This document shows positions 44,555-53,642 of a stretch of DNA of 64,000 nt, one piece after another. Both the position numbers and the translations under genes were made by a program. The stretch covers positions 156,599-220,598 of the forward strand of contig NZ_FMHI01000011.1 of NCBI RefSeq assembly GCF_900090145.1, in the 5' to 3' direction. How positions within the stretch are numbered: position 1 is the stretch's first letter; each line of letters starts with the position of its first letter. The stretch comes from Streptomyces sp. WMMB 322. Its GTDB lineage: Bacteria; Actinomycetota; Actinomycetes; Streptomycetales; Streptomycetaceae. Below the pieces are notes generated by a model. The model saw only the letters and a list, made by a program, of their open reading frames with translations. It ran no database searches and was not told the DNA's origin.

Positions 44555-45955
44555 ATGACCACCCCCTTCTCCGGCCAGGACCCGCTGGAAGCCGCGGCCG
44601 ACGCGGCGCTGTCGGCGACCTCGCTGCTGCGCTTCGCGACCGCCGGCTCCGTCGACGACGGCAAGTCGACGCTGGTGGGCCGGCTGCTGCACGACTCGAA
44701 GTCCGTGCTGGCCGACCAGTTGGAGGCGGTGGAGTCCGCCTCGCGCAACCGCGGCCAGGACACCCCCGACCTGGCGCTGCTGACCGACGGTCTGCGCGCC
44801 GAGCGGGAGCAGGGCATCACCATCGACGTCGCCTACCGCTACTTCGCCACGCCGCGGCGGCGGTTCATCCTCGCCGACACCCCGGGCCACGTGCAGTACA
44901 CGAGGAACATGGTCACCGGCGCCTCGACGGCCGAACTGGCCGTCGTCCTCGTCGACGCCCGCAACGGCGTCGTCGAGCAGACCCGCCGGCACGCCGCCGT
45001 CGCGGCGCTGCTGCGCGTCCCGCACGTCGTCCTCGCGGTCAACAAGATGGACCTCGTCGGCTACGACGAGGACGTCTTCGCGGGCATCGCCGGGGAGTTC
45101 ACCCGCTACGCGGCCTCCCTCGGTGTTCCGGAGATCACCGCCATCCCGGTCTCCGCCCTCGTCGGCGACAACGTCGTGACCCCGTCCGCCCACATGGACT
45201 GGTACGGCGGCCCGACGGTGCTGGAGCACCTGGAGACCGTGGCCGTCACCGACGATCCGGGCGAGGACCCTGCCCGCTTCCCCGTCCAGTACGTCATCCG
45301 CCCGCAGACCGCCGAACATCCCGACTACCGCGGCTACGCGGGCCAGATCGCCTCCGGTCTGCTGCGCGTCGGGCAGCGCGTGACGGTGTATCCCTCGGGA
45401 CTCAGCAGCACCATCGAGGCCCTGGACGTGCTGGGCCGGTCCGTGGACGTCGCCTGGGCGCCGCAGTCGGTGACGGTGCTGCTCGCCGACGATCTCGACA
45501 TCTCCCGCGGCGACATGATCGTGCCGTCCGACGCGACGGTCACTCCCAGCCAGGACTTGACGGCGACCGTCTGCCACCTTCATGACACGCCGCTGACGCC
45601 CGGTGCCCGTGTGCTGCTGAAGCACACCACGCGCACCGTCAAGGCGATCGTGAAGGAGATTCCCTCGCGGCTGGCACTGACGGATTCCGACGGGACGAAG
45701 GGCCTCTCCCAGCACCCCGACCCGGGGCGCCTCGTCGCCAACGAAATCGGACGCGTGGTGCTGCGCACGTCCGAACCGCTGCCCGTCGACGACTACACCG
45801 ACTCGCGCCGCACCGGCTCGTTCGTCCTGATCGACCCCGCGGACGGCTCGACCCTCACCGCCGGCATGGCCGGCAACGCCTTCGCCGACGCCGTGCGGGA
45901 GACCGCTCAGGCAGAGGCCGGAGGGACACCGGAGGACGACGGCTGGGACTTCTAG
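44555..45955 (+). CDS. cysN: sulfate adenylyltransferase subunit 1 (GTPase)
   Basis: 466 residues from ATG 44555. An EF-Tu-like GTPase that drives ATP sulfurylase. G motifs: GSVDDGKST (31-39), GITID switch region near 87-91, DTPGH (108-112), NKMD (163-166). Two beta-barrel domains follow. Unlike some CysNC proteins, it ends without an APS kinase domain, consistent with the separate cysC gene. A 92-base gap with a CTGCC-ATC-GGCAG hairpin separates it from the ABC importer genes. Confidence 0.95.
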   Translation: MTTPFSGQDPLEAAADAALSATSLLRFATAGSVDDGKSTLVGRLLHDSKSVLADQLEAVESASRNRGQDTPDLALLTDGLRAEREQGITIDVAYRYFATPRRRFILADTPGHVQYTRNMVTGASTAELAVVLVDARNGVVEQTRRHAAVAALLRVPHVVLAVNKMDLVGYDEDVFAGIAGEFTRYAASLGVPEITAIPVSALVGDNVVTPSAHMDWYGGPTVLEHLETVAVTDDPGEDPARFPVQYVIRPQTAEHPDYRGYAGQIASGLLRVGQRVTVYPSGLSSTIEALDVLGRSVDVAWAPQSVTVLLADDLDISRGDMIVPSDATVTPSQDLTATVCHLHDTPLTPGARVLLKHTTRTVKAIVKEIPSRLALTDSDGTKGLSQHPDPGRLVANEIGRVVLRTSEPLPVDDYTDSRRTGSFVLIDPADGSTLTAGMAGNAFADAVRETAQAEAGGTPEDDGWDF

Positions 45956-46047
45956 CCGGCGGCCCGCCACCGCATCACCTGCACCGAACTGCCATCGGCA
46001 GGCACCAGCCCTGCCACGCCTGACAGCCTTACGAGAGGACCCGCCCC

Positions 46048-47178
46048 ATGTCCGTCCGCAGACCGGCACAGCGGCGAAGGCATTGCGCGCTCGCCGCGCT
46101 GGTCGCGCTGCCCGCGCTGGTCGCGCTGCCCGTGCTGGCGACGGCGTGCGGCTACGGCTCCAAGGCACCCGAGGACAGGGGCGGACCGGCGGCCGCGGGC
46201 GGCAGTAAAGTCGGCGGCCTCGACGAGGTCAAGGTCGGCTACTTCGGCAACGTCACCCACGCGACCGCGCTGGTGGGGCTGCGGGACGGCGGTGAGATCC
46301 CGCGCGAGCTGGGCGGCACGAAGGCCTCGACGCAGGTCTTCAACGCGGGGCCGGCGGCCATCGAGGCGCTCAACGCCAAGGCCGTCGACATGGCCTGGGT
46401 CGGCCCCTCCCCCTCTGTCAACGGGTTCACCAGGTCCGGCGGCAAGAGCCTCCGGATCGTCGCGGGCGCCACCTCGGGCGGGGCGTCGCTCGTGGTGAAC
46501 CCGGAGAAGGTCCGCTCGCTCGGGGACCTGGAGGGCAAGCGGATCGCCACACCGCAGCTGGGCAACACGCAGGACGTCGCCCTTCTCGACTTCCTCGCGG
46601 GGAAGGGCCTGCGGGTCAGCCCGGACACCGGGAAGGGCGACGTCTCCGTCCTCCGGCAGGACAACAAGGAGATCCCGACGACCTTCCGGCAGGGCGGCAT
46701 CGACGGGGCATGGGTGCCCGAGCCCACGGCGTCCACCATCGTCGCCGGCGGCGGGAAGGTCCTGCTGAACGAGAAGAAGCTGTGGAAGCACGGCGAGTTC
46801 GTCACCACGAACCTTGTCGTGCGGCAGGAGTTCCTGAAGAAGCACCCGGAGGCCGTCGAGGCCGTCGTGCGCGGCTCGGTGCGCGCCAACGCCTGGATCC
46901 GCGAGCACCCGGACGAGGCGAAGAAGCACATCAACACCGCCCTGGAGAGGGACTCCGGCAAGCCGCTGCCCGAGGACGTACTCGACTCCTCCTTCGACGA
47001 CATCGACGTCACCGACGACCCGCTGGCGGCCACGCTGGCGGAGGAGGCCGAACACGGCGTCGAGACGGGCCTGATGAAGAAGGCCGACCTCCGGGGCATC
47101 TACGACCTCTCGATCCTCAACCGGGTGCTGAAGGGCGAGGGCCGACCCGCCGTCGACGACGCGGGGCTCGGCAGTTGA
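46048..47178 (+). CDS. ssuA: SsuA-type sulfonate/sulfur ABC transporter substrate-binding lipoprotein
   Basis: 376 residues from ATG 46048, with GAGAGGA upstream. A signal peptide with basic start (RRPAQRRRH), hydrophobic core and lipobox LATAC34 marks a lipoprotein. The mature protein is of the SsuA/nitrate-binding type: DEVKVGYFGNVTHATALVGLRDG, GPAAIEALNAKAVDMAWVGPSPSVNGF, LGDLEGKRIATPQLGNTQDV and TFRQGGIDGAWVPEPTAS. The ligand is probably an aliphatic sulfonate, or sulfate, given the cluster. The -3 lipobox residue Ala is not the commonest choice. Confidence 0.87.
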   Translation: MSVRRPAQRRRHCALAALVALPALVALPVLATACGYGSKAPEDRGGPAAAGGSKVGGLDEVKVGYFGNVTHATALVGLRDGGEIPRELGGTKASTQVFNAGPAAIEALNAKAVDMAWVGPSPSVNGFTRSGGKSLRIVAGATSGGASLVVNPEKVRSLGDLEGKRIATPQLGNTQDVALLDFLAGKGLRVSPDTGKGDVSVLRQDNKEIPTTFRQGGIDGAWVPEPTASTIVAGGGKVLLNEKKLWKHGEFVTTNLVVRQEFLKKHPEAVEAVVRGSVRANAWIREHPDEAKKHINTALERDSGKPLPEDVLDSSFDDIDVTDDPLAATLAEEAEHGVETGLMKKADLRGIYDLSILNRVLKGEGRPAVDDAGLGS

Positions 47179-47230
47179 CGCCCGCAGGCCCCTTCCACCA
47201 CCACGCACCACACCCACGGAGGTGAGCGCG

Positions 47231-48073
47231 ATGACCACGACACTGACCGCCGGGCCCGCGCCCGGCACCGGGTACGCGGCGACAGGCACGGGCGTCGCCG
47301 ATGCGCGCCCCGCCATGGACGAGGCGGGCTACGCCGTCCGCCTCGACCACGTCTCCAAGACCTTCGGACGCGCGGGCGCGGAGCAGCTGGTGCTGGACGA
47401 CATCGCACTCGACGTCGGCCCCGGCGAGTTCGTCACGCTGCTCGGCGCGAGCGGATGCGGCAAGTCGACGCTGCTGAATCTCGTCGCGGCGCTGGACAAG
47501 CCGTCCGCCGGCACCATCGACGTGCCCGGCGGCCGCCCCTCGCTGATGTTCCAGGAGCACGCGCTCTTCCCGTGGCTCACCGCCGGCCGGAACATCGAAC
47601 TGGCCCTGAAACTGCGGGGCGTGCCCAAGCCGGAGCGGCGGCCCGAGGCGGAGCGCCTGCTGGAGCTCGTACGGCTCACGGGCGCGCACCGCAAGCGGGT
47701 GCACGAGCTGTCGGGCGGCATGCGTCAGCGCGTCGCGCTTGCCAGGGCGCTCGCCCAGGACAGCGGACTGCTGCTGATGGACGAGCCGTTCGCCGCGCTC
47801 GACGCGATCACGCGTGACGTGCTGCACGAGGAGCTCACGCGGATCTGGTCGGAGACCGGCGTCTCCGTCCTGTTCGTGACGCACAACGTGCGGGAGGCCG
47901 TGCGCCTCGCGCAGCGCGTGGTGCTTCTCTCCTCCCGGCCGGGCCGCGTCGCCCGCGAGTGGACCGTGGACATCCCGCACCCGCGGCGCATCGAGGACGC
48001 CGACGTGGCGAACCTCTCCGCCGAGATCACCGAAGAGCTGAGGGGAGAGATCCGCCGACATGGCCAGCACTGA
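47231..48073 (+). CDS. ssuB: SsuB-type ABC transporter ATP-binding protein
   Basis: 280 residues from ATG 47231, with GGAGG at 47218-47222; GTG 47222 is a less likely start. Walker A GASGCGKST, Q-loop FQEHALFPWLT, signature LSGGMRQRVALARAL and Walker B LLLMDEPFAALD are all present. This nitrate/sulfonate/taurine class works with SsuA and SsuC. Its 3' end overlaps the permease gene by 14 bases. Residues 1-35 form a short Gly/Ala/Thr-rich extension. Confidence 0.92.
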   Translation: MTTTLTAGPAPGTGYAATGTGVADARPAMDEAGYAVRLDHVSKTFGRAGAEQLVLDDIALDVGPGEFVTLLGASGCGKSTLLNLVAALDKPSAGTIDVPGGRPSLMFQEHALFPWLTAGRNIELALKLRGVPKPERRPEAERLLELVRLTGAHRKRVHELSGGMRQRVALARALAQDSGLLLMDEPFAALDAITRDVLHEELTRIWSETGVSVLFVTHNVREAVRLAQRVVLLSSRPGRVAREWTVDIPHPRRIEDADVANLSAEITEELRGEIRRHGQH

Positions 48074-48992
48074 CTCCCGGCCCGTCGAGGCGGACGGCGC
48101 CCGGCCCGCGCAGCGCGCGAAGCGGGACGACGCCGGGGACCTGGCGGGCCTGGAGGCCGGTCTCGACGCGCTCGACACGCGCACCGCCACGCGGCTGCCG
48201 CTGGCGCAGGTGCTGCGGCGCAAGGCGCTGCCGCCCGCGGTCGCGGTCGTGCTCGTACTGGCGCTGTGGCAGCTGGCGTTCGCCCTGCGCATCAAGGAGC
48301 CGTACCAGCTGCCCGGCCCGTTGATGGTGTGGGACGCCCTGGCCGAGGAGTGGTACAAGGGCACCATCCTGTCGATCGTCTGGCAGAGCGTCTCGCGGGG
48401 TGCGCTCGGCTTCGCCGTCGCGCTGGTGCTGGGCACGCTGCTCGGGCTGCTGGTCGCTCAGGTCAAGCCCGTGCGTGCGGCGATCGGGCCGATCCTCTCG
48501 GGGCTGCAGTCGCTGCCGTCGGTGGCGTGGGTGCCCGCCGCGATCATCTGGTTCGGGCTGACGGACGCCACGATCTACGCGGTCGTACTGCTCGGCGCGG
48601 TGCCGTCCATCGCGAACGGGCTGGTCGCGGGCGTGGACCGCATCCAGCCGCTGCATCTGCGCGCGGGGCACGTCATCGGCGCGACGGGGTTCCGCGGGGT
48701 GCGGCACGTGCTGCTGCCGGGCGCGCTGCCCGGCTACATCGCGGGGCTCAAGCAGGGCTGGGCCTTCTCGTGGCGGTCGCTGATGGCTGCCGAGCTGATC
48801 GCCACTTCGCCCGAACTGGGTGCGGGGCTGGGGCAGTTGCTGGAGACCGGACGGGCCTATCAGGACATGCCGCTGGTGCTGGGGGCGATCCTCCTCATCC
48901 TCCTCGTCGGCATCGGCATCGAACTGCTCATCTTCGCGCCGCTGGAGCGCAGGGTGCTGCGCCACCGCGGCCTCCTCGCGACGGCCCACTGA
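48060..48992 (+). CDS. ssuC: SsuC-type ABC transporter permease
   Basis: 310 residues from ATG 48060, overlapping ssuB by 14 bases. A charged cytoplasmic N-terminus of about 55 residues is followed by six hydrophobic helices. The EAA loop reads AGHVIGATGFRGVRHVLLPGALPGYIAGLKQGWAFSWRSLMAAELI, typical of binding-protein-dependent permeases. Together with SsuA and SsuB it makes a complete importer for the sulfur operon. Confidence 0.92.
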   Translation: MASTDSRPVEADGARPAQRAKRDDAGDLAGLEAGLDALDTRTATRLPLAQVLRRKALPPAVAVVLVLALWQLAFALRIKEPYQLPGPLMVWDALAEEWYKGTILSIVWQSVSRGALGFAVALVLGTLLGLLVAQVKPVRAAIGPILSGLQSLPSVAWVPAAIIWFGLTDATIYAVVLLGAVPSIANGLVAGVDRIQPLHLRAGHVIGATGFRGVRHVLLPGALPGYIAGLKQGWAFSWRSLMAAELIATSPELGAGLGQLLETGRAYQDMPLVLGAILLILLVGIGIELLIFAPLERRVLRHRGLLATAH

Positions 48993-49152
48993 ACGCCGGC
49001 GCCGCATGCGGCCCGACGGGAACGAACGACAACCGACAGACCGGAGCTCCGGAAGCCGATCCGGACCCGGAGCCGGACCGAACCGGAAGCGGAACCGACA
49101 CCGGAACCGCAACCGCAACCGGCAAGCAGCCGACAAGGAACGGACGACCGCC
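48993..49152 (+). repeat. low-complexity CCGGAACCG-type repeats between ssuC and the chelatase gene
   Basis: The 160-base gap is made mostly of imperfect repeats of ACCGGA, CCGGAACCG and AACCGCAACCGG. No hairpin or promoter stands out. GGAAC/AAGGA stretches just before 49153 may act as ribosome site. The chelatase gene is likely read through from ssuC. Confidence 0.5.
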
Positions 49153-49917
49153 ATGCACGATGCGACACGACCCGCTCTCGTGGTCATCGCACACGGCAGC
49201 CGCGACCCGCGGCACGCCGCGACCGTCGCGGCGCTCTGTGCGCGCGTGAGGGCGCTGCGTCCCGCGCTGCGTGTGGAGGCGGCCCATCTGGACTTCAACG
49301 CCCCCTCGGTGCCGCACCTCCTGGAGAGGCTGCACGCGGAGGGCGTCCGCGACGTCGTCGCCCTGCCGCTGCTGATCGGCCGCGCCTTTCACGCCAAGTC
49401 CGACATCCCCTCCGTGCTGCACGAGTCGACGTCCCGGCTGCCGCGGCTGCGGGTGCGGCAGGCGGACGTGCTCGGTCCGCATCCGCTGCTCGTGGGGGCG
49501 CTGGAGCGGCGCCTGCACGAGGCCGGGCTGCGGCCGGCGATGAACCGCTCGACCGGGGTCGTGCTGGCCTCGGCGGGCTCCTCGGACGCGGAGGCGATCG
49601 CAGTGATCGCACAGACCGCGCGGGAGTGGCGGCGCACCGGTCGCTGGTGTGCCGTGCGTCCTGCGTTCGCCTCCGCCTCTCTTCCCCGTACGGAGGACGC
49701 CGTGCGGGGGTTGCGCGCCGACGGCGTCCGGCATGTGGCGGTGGCCCCGTACGTCATCGCGCCCGGCCGTCTACCCGACCGCATCCGCAGCGGCGCACTG
49801 GAGGCCGGGGCCGACGTGCTCGCGCCGGTGCTGGGCGCGGCGCCGGAACTGGCGGAGCTGCTGGCGCTGCGCTACGACGAGGCGGCGGCGCACGGGCCGC
49901 TGGCGCTGAGCGCCTGA
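49153..49917 (+). CDS. sirohydrochlorin ferrochelatase, CbiX/SirB-like
   Basis: 254 residues from ATG 49153. Inserts iron into sirohydrochlorin to give siroheme, needed by the sulfite reductase at the head of this operon. The start of the chelatase fold ALVVIAHGSRDPRHAATV carries the metal-binding His, and the second metal site is near VALPLLIGRAFHAKSDIPSVL, where H and K/D residues are conserved. The second half repeats the fold (VVLASAGSSDAEA, HVAVAPYVIAPGRLPDRI). The stop codon lies within a 24-base tandem repeat. Confidence 0.88.
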   Translation: MHDATRPALVVIAHGSRDPRHAATVAALCARVRALRPALRVEAAHLDFNAPSVPHLLERLHAEGVRDVVALPLLIGRAFHAKSDIPSVLHESTSRLPRLRVRQADVLGPHPLLVGALERRLHEAGLRPAMNRSTGVVLASAGSSDAEAIAVIAQTAREWRRTGRWCAVRPAFASASLPRTEDAVRGLRADGVRHVAVAPYVIAPGRLPDRIRSGALEAGADVLAPVLGAAPELAELLALRYDEAAAHGPLALSA

Positions 49918-49968
49918 CGGGAGCGCGCGCTGAGCGCCTGACGGGAGCGCGCGCTGAGCGCCTGACGG
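49903..49968 (+). repeat. 24-bp tandem repeat (2.75 units) spanning the chelatase stop codon
   Basis: The unit GCGCTGAGCGCCTGACGGGAGCGC is exact at 49903-49926 and 49927-49950 and continues to 49968. The chelatase stop TGA (49915-49917) lies in the first unit, so the coding end has been duplicated twice after the stop. Copy number changes would leave the protein intact. Confidence 0.85.
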
Positions 49969-50078
49969 CCCGGCCGGAGGCCGGGCGGGCGCCGGGGATC
50001 GGGCGCCGGGCGCCGCCGGCACAGAGCACCCGGACCAGAACGGACCGGCACGGACCGGCACGGCCGCCGCGCCAATGA

Positions 50079-50118
50079 GGCCGCCCGCCGCGCCCCTTGG
50101 GGAGCGCGACGGGCGGCC
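50079..50118 (-). terminator. terminator hairpin downstream of the subtilase gene
   Basis: Bases 50079-50096 pair with 50101-50118 around a four-base loop. The two mismatches are C-A on the + strand but G-U on the - transcript, where the whole 18-base stem pairs. It therefore suits the subtilase gene, which ends at 50179, better than the sulfur operon. A weaker CCGGCC-GGA-GGCCGG hairpin near 49970-49985 may end the sulfur operon. Confidence 0.75.
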
Positions 50119-50178
50119 CGTTGTGCTGATGGAGCCCTGGGGTGCCGCCCGTCCTTGCTCAGCGGGCGGGCCCGCCGG

Positions 50179-51414
50179 TCACTTGCCGACGTTCAGGAGC
50201 TCGTTCTTCGTGCCCTCGCTCGGGTTGGATATCGCGTCCTTCGTGGCCTGTTCGCTCAGACCCTTGGCGACGTCCGCCGGCTTGGCGTCGTTGTTCTCGC
50301 CGAGGAAGAGAGCCGCGGCACCCGCGACGTGCGGGGCGGCCATGGAGGTGCCCGACAGCGTCTCCGTGGCGTCGTCGCCGGTGTTGGTCGCGGAGACGAT
50401 GTCCACGCCCGGCGCGTAGATGTCGACGATCTTGCCGAAGTTGGAGAAGTCGGCCTGCTTGTCGGCGTCGTCGCTGGCGGCGACGGTCATGGCGTCCTGA
50501 ACCCGGGCCGGCGAGCTGTTGTCGGCGTCCTGGCCCTCGTTGCCCGCGGCGACGGCGAAGGTGATGCCGGCGTCGATGGCCTTCTGCACCGCGGCGTCCA
50601 GCGCCTCGTCCTGCGGGCCGCCGAGGGACATGTTGGCGACGGAGGGGCCCTTGGCGTTCTTGGTCACCCAGTCGATGCCCTTGACGACCTGCTCGGTGGT
50701 GCCGGAGCCCTGGTCGTCCAGCACACGCACCGCGACGATCTTGGCCTTCTTGGCGACGCCGTGGTCGCTGCCGGCGATGGTGCCCGCGACGTGCGTGCCG
50801 TGGCCCTGGCCGTCGTCGGCGTCGTCGTCGCCGTCGACCGCGTCGAAGCCGGACTCGGCGCGCTCGCCGAAGTCCTTGTGCGTGATGCGGACACCGGTGT
50901 CGATGACGAACGCGGTCACGCCCTCACCGGCGCTGTCCGGGAAGGTGTACTTCTTGTCGCCCTCGGTTTCCTTCTGGTCGATGCGGTCCAGGCCCCACGA
51001 CGGCGGGTTGGACTGCGTCTCGTTCACCGTGAAGGTGTGGTTCTGGACGACCTTCTCGACCTGGGAGTCACCGGCCAGCTGGCGGGCCTCCTTGGCGCTG
51101 AGCCCCTTGGCGGAGAAGCCGTTGATCGCGGAGGTGTAGGTGTTCTTGACCTTGCCGCCGTACTGCTCGGCCAGGTCGTTCCCCGTCGCCTTCACGGAGT
51201 TGGCACCCTTGCCGTCCTTGAGCATGACGATGTAGCTGCCGTCGACGGCGCCCTTGGCCTTGGTGCCGTACACGTGGCCCTCGGCCGGTGCGGCACCTGC
51301 GGGCAGGGTCAGCAGCGTGGCCGCCCCGATCACCGCCGCGGTGACACCGGTGGCGATGGTGATGCGGCGGCGCTTCGCGGACTTCTGGGGGCTTCTCGGC
51401 GTGTTGGTTGCCAT
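50179..51414 (-). CDS. secreted S8 family serine peptidase (subtilase)
   Basis: 411 residues from ATG 51414, with GAGGAGG upstream. A signal peptide (KRRRITIATGVTAAVIGAATLLTLPAGAAPA, about 1-43) is followed by an I9 propeptide (SYIVMLKDGKGA, about 60-130). The catalytic domain has D172 (VIDTGV), H205 (GHGTHVAG), the oxyanion Asn N292 (AAGNEG) and S357 (SGTSMAAPHVAG). This is the proteinase K-like group of extracellular streptomycete proteases. It has its own terminator and an inverted repeat at 51525-51550, 111 bases upstream, that may control it. Confidence 0.93.
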   Translation of the reverse strand: MATNTPRSPQKSAKRRRITIATGVTAAVIGAATLLTLPAGAAPAEGHVYGTKAKGAVDGSYIVMLKDGKGANSVKATGNDLAEQYGGKVKNTYTSAINGFSAKGLSAKEARQLAGDSQVEKVVQNHTFTVNETQSNPPSWGLDRIDQKETEGDKKYTFPDSAGEGVTAFVIDTGVRITHKDFGERAESGFDAVDGDDDADDGQGHGTHVAGTIAGSDHGVAKKAKIVAVRVLDDQGSGTTEQVVKGIDWVTKNAKGPSVANMSLGGPQDEALDAAVQKAIDAGITFAVAAGNEGQDADNSSPARVQDAMTVAASDDADKQADFSNFGKIVDIYAPGVDIVSATNTGDDATETLSGTSMAAPHVAGAAALFLGENNDAKPADVAKGLSEQATKDAISNPSEGTKNELLNVGK

Positions 51415-51779
51415 GACGAGGGTCCTCCTCGTGAGGTGTGGGGGGTTGTATGTCTGTTTTCGCCCCCGGTTCGCAGGGCAGCGTCGATCCGCTACCGGGG
51501 GACTCGAAACACTGTCTGATTGATCCGCTCACCTCAACCCGTATGAGCGGGTGTGACATACACAACTCTCGGAGCGCCACGGCAAAGTGGCCCGTACCGT
51601 CTCAAGCCGCCCTGACAGGGCAGCAGTTCGGTCGGCGATCCGACCGAACTGCTCACCGATGTTCAACTCTTCGGCGGACTGCGTCCCTTGACGGACACCG
51701 CGCCGCCTCGCGGACCTGATCTCGGGGCGAATTCAGGACAGATCGTGGGCGGGTTCCGGACGGGCCCGGGGCTGCGGGT
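51415..51779. other. 365-base gap with subtilase promoter region and two inverted repeats
   Basis: No gene is seen. CCGCTCA (51525-51531) and TGAGCGG (51544-51550) form a seven-base inverted repeat, in position for an operator of the subtilase gene. A longer hairpin at 51622-51653 is listed separately. The rest is unremarkable. Confidence 0.5.
51622..51653 (-). terminator. 14-bp perfect hairpin between DUF1697 and subtilase genes
   Basis: AGCAGTTCGGTCGG (51622-51635) pairs perfectly with its complement at 51640-51653 around CGAT. It lies 127 bases after the DUF1697 stop and 208 bases before the subtilase start. It is probably the terminator of the DUF1697 transcript; an operator is possible. 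Confidence 0.6.
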
Positions 51780-52307
51780 TCAGCTCGCGAGTTCGATGAG
51801 CCGCTGGACCGTGCGCCAATTGCGGCCGGTCATCACCACCTTGGGGGACACGGACTCGAGAGCGGACGGGAGCTTGCTCCGGCCCATCCCGTCCGGGAAG
51901 TAGCAGTACACGGCGCTGCCCACGTGCTCGAAGGTGTCGGGGGCGAACCTCGCCCCGTCCAGTGAGCCGAAGTGGCTTTCCCCGGGAGCCTCTTCGAGGA
52001 ACAGGACCACCAGTTTGGCCGGGTCCAGCTCCGCGGCCGGATAGGGGCACGCATCGGCAACGGCGCGCAGCTCCGCGGCAGTACGGACCAGGCAGCGGAC
52101 CTCGAAGCCGAAGCGGTCCGCGACGGCGCGCTCCAGGCGGTCGCCGGGGTCGGCGTCGCCGGTGGTGAAGACCGCGTTGCCGCTCTGCAAGTAGGTGCGG
52201 ACGTCGCTCCACCCCAGGCCGGCCATGAGGTCCCTCAGCTCGGCCATGGGCACCTTCTTGTGTCCGCCCACATTGATCCCCCGCAGTAGCGCCGCATAGG
52301 TCGTCAT
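51780..52307 (-). CDS. DUF1697 family protein
   Basis: 175 residues from ATG 52307. The family pattern is complete: TTYAALLRGINVGGHKKVPMAELRDLMAGLGWSDVRTYLQSGNAVF at the N-terminus, and ending SPKVVMTGRNWRTVQRLIELA. No catalytic residue is known for this widespread small protein family, and its function is unknown. It follows the HEPN gene on the same strand after 72 bases and may be co-transcribed with it. Confidence 0.88.
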   Translation of the reverse strand: MTTYAALLRGINVGGHKKVPMAELRDLMAGLGWSDVRTYLQSGNAVFTTGDADPGDRLERAVADRFGFEVRCLVRTAAELRAVADACPYPAAELDPAKLVVLFLEEAPGESHFGSLDGARFAPDTFEHVGSAVYCYFPDGMGRSKLPSALESVSPKVVMTGRNWRTVQRLIELAS

Positions 52308-52379
52308 GTGCGGCAGCTTAGAAGAGGGGCGTGCGGGCGGTCCGGAGGCTGTGTGCACCTGACACCGACGGCACCACGT

Positions 52380-53642
52380 TCACGATACGGGGCGCGAGTC
52401 CGTCCACGCCGACTCGAATTCCTCGCGGTAGGTCTGGAACAGCCCGTGCACACCCTCGTCCTGAGGTTTGCCGTGCTCCCCGCCCCGCTGCACGAGATCC
52501 CTCCCTCCGCCGCGCAGGACCAGCACCGGCGCCTCCATCCCGCGGACCCGCCGCAGATACGGCTGTACGACGGCCAGGCCGTCCGCCCCGTCCCCGTCGA
52601 CCATGTACGCGGAGAAGCGCGGCGTCTCGTCGAAGACATGGATCTCGAACGCGCCGGTGTCGCGCAGCCGCGCCCGCACGCGGCGCATGTGGAGGATGTT
52701 CATCTCCACGGTGCGGCTCAACTCACCCTTCTTTATGCCCAGTTCGCGCTCCCGGCGACGTACGGCGCTGCTGGCGGGGTTGAGGAAGAGCAACCGCAGC
52801 CGGCACCCGGAGGCGGCCAGCCGCACCAGGCGGCGGCCCGAGTAGTTCTGCACCAGGAGATTGAGACCTATGCCCATCGCGTCCAGCCGCCGGGCACCGC
52901 CGAAGAGGTCCTCGGCGGGCAGGCGCCGCTGGAGGCGGACGCGGTCGGAGTGGACTCCCACCACGTCGGCGAAACGGTCACCGACGAGGTCCTCCACCGC
53001 GTCGACGGGCAGCCGGTGCGCGGAGGGCGCGTCGTCCCCGGAGGCGCCCAGCATCTCCAGCAGCCGGGCGCACATCCGCTCGGCCTGTGCGAGCACGGTC
53101 TCGGACAGCGCACGGTTGCGGGCGACGGCGCTGCGCGCCACCTCCAGCTCGTCCAGGGCGAGTTCGACCTCGCGGCGGTCGTCGAAGTACGGCTCGAAGC
53201 ACGGCCAGTGCTGCACCATCAGCTCACGCAGCTGCGGCAGCGTCAGGAAGCAGAGAACGTTGTCGTCGGCGGGGTCGAGCAGATAGCCCTTGCGGCGGCT
53301 CACCTCCCGTACCGCCACGGCCCGTTGGACCCACTCCTGCCCGGCGGGACCGGCCGCGGCGACGACCCACTCGTCGCCGTGCACCGGTTCGTAGATGGGC
53401 CGCAGCACGGCGGAGACGACGGCCCGCAGCCGCTGCTCGACGAGATTCAGCCAGATGTACGCGCGCCCTGCCCGCCTGGCCCGGGTGCGCACCTCGGCCC
53501 ACGCGTCCGCGTCCCAGTCGAGGTCCGCGCCGATCTCCATGGGACGTGCCAGTGACACCGCACCGGCCGGTGCGCCGGCGGCCTCCCCGTCACCGTCGTC
53601 GCCGCTTTCACCTGGGGGGAGCTCAAGCCCGCCCGCACCCAC
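52380..53642 (-). CDS. SAV2148-type HEPN domain protein
   Basis: 420 residues from GTG 53642 (VGAGGLELPPGE), with AGGAAGG upstream; TTG 53678 is a longer alternative. It matches a family that I recall as conserved in streptomycetes, including the stretches AYIWLNLVEQRLRAVVSAVLRPIYEPVHGD, REVSRRKGYLLDPADDNVLCFLTLPQLRELM, ARRLDAMGIGLNLLVQNYSGRRLVRLAASG and YREEFESAWTDSRPVS. HEPN domains are often RNases in toxin or defence systems. The usual R-x4-6-H catalytic motif is not evident, so it may be a binding form. Function unknown. Confidence 0.82.
   Translation of the reverse strand: MGAGGLELPPGESGDDGDGEAAGAPAGAVSLARPMEIGADLDWDADAWAEVRTRARRAGRAYIWLNLVEQRLRAVVSAVLRPIYEPVHGDEWVVAAAGPAGQEWVQRAVAVREVSRRKGYLLDPADDNVLCFLTLPQLRELMVQHWPCFEPYFDDRREVELALDELEVARSAVARNRALSETVLAQAERMCARLLEMLGASGDDAPSAHRLPVDAVEDLVGDRFADVVGVHSDRVRLQRRLPAEDLFGGARRLDAMGIGLNLLVQNYSGRRLVRLAASGCRLRLLFLNPASSAVRRRERELGIKKGELSRTVEMNILHMRRVRARLRDTGAFEIHVFDETPRFSAYMVDGDGADGLAVVQPYLRRVRGMEAPVLVLRGGGRDLVQRGGEHGKPQDEGVHGLFQTYREEFESAWTDSRPVS

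Noticed and set aside
49918..50078. Direct repeats considered as a CRISPR-like array
   Set aside because: Units are adjacent with no spacers; plain tandem repeat plus GC-rich hairpins.
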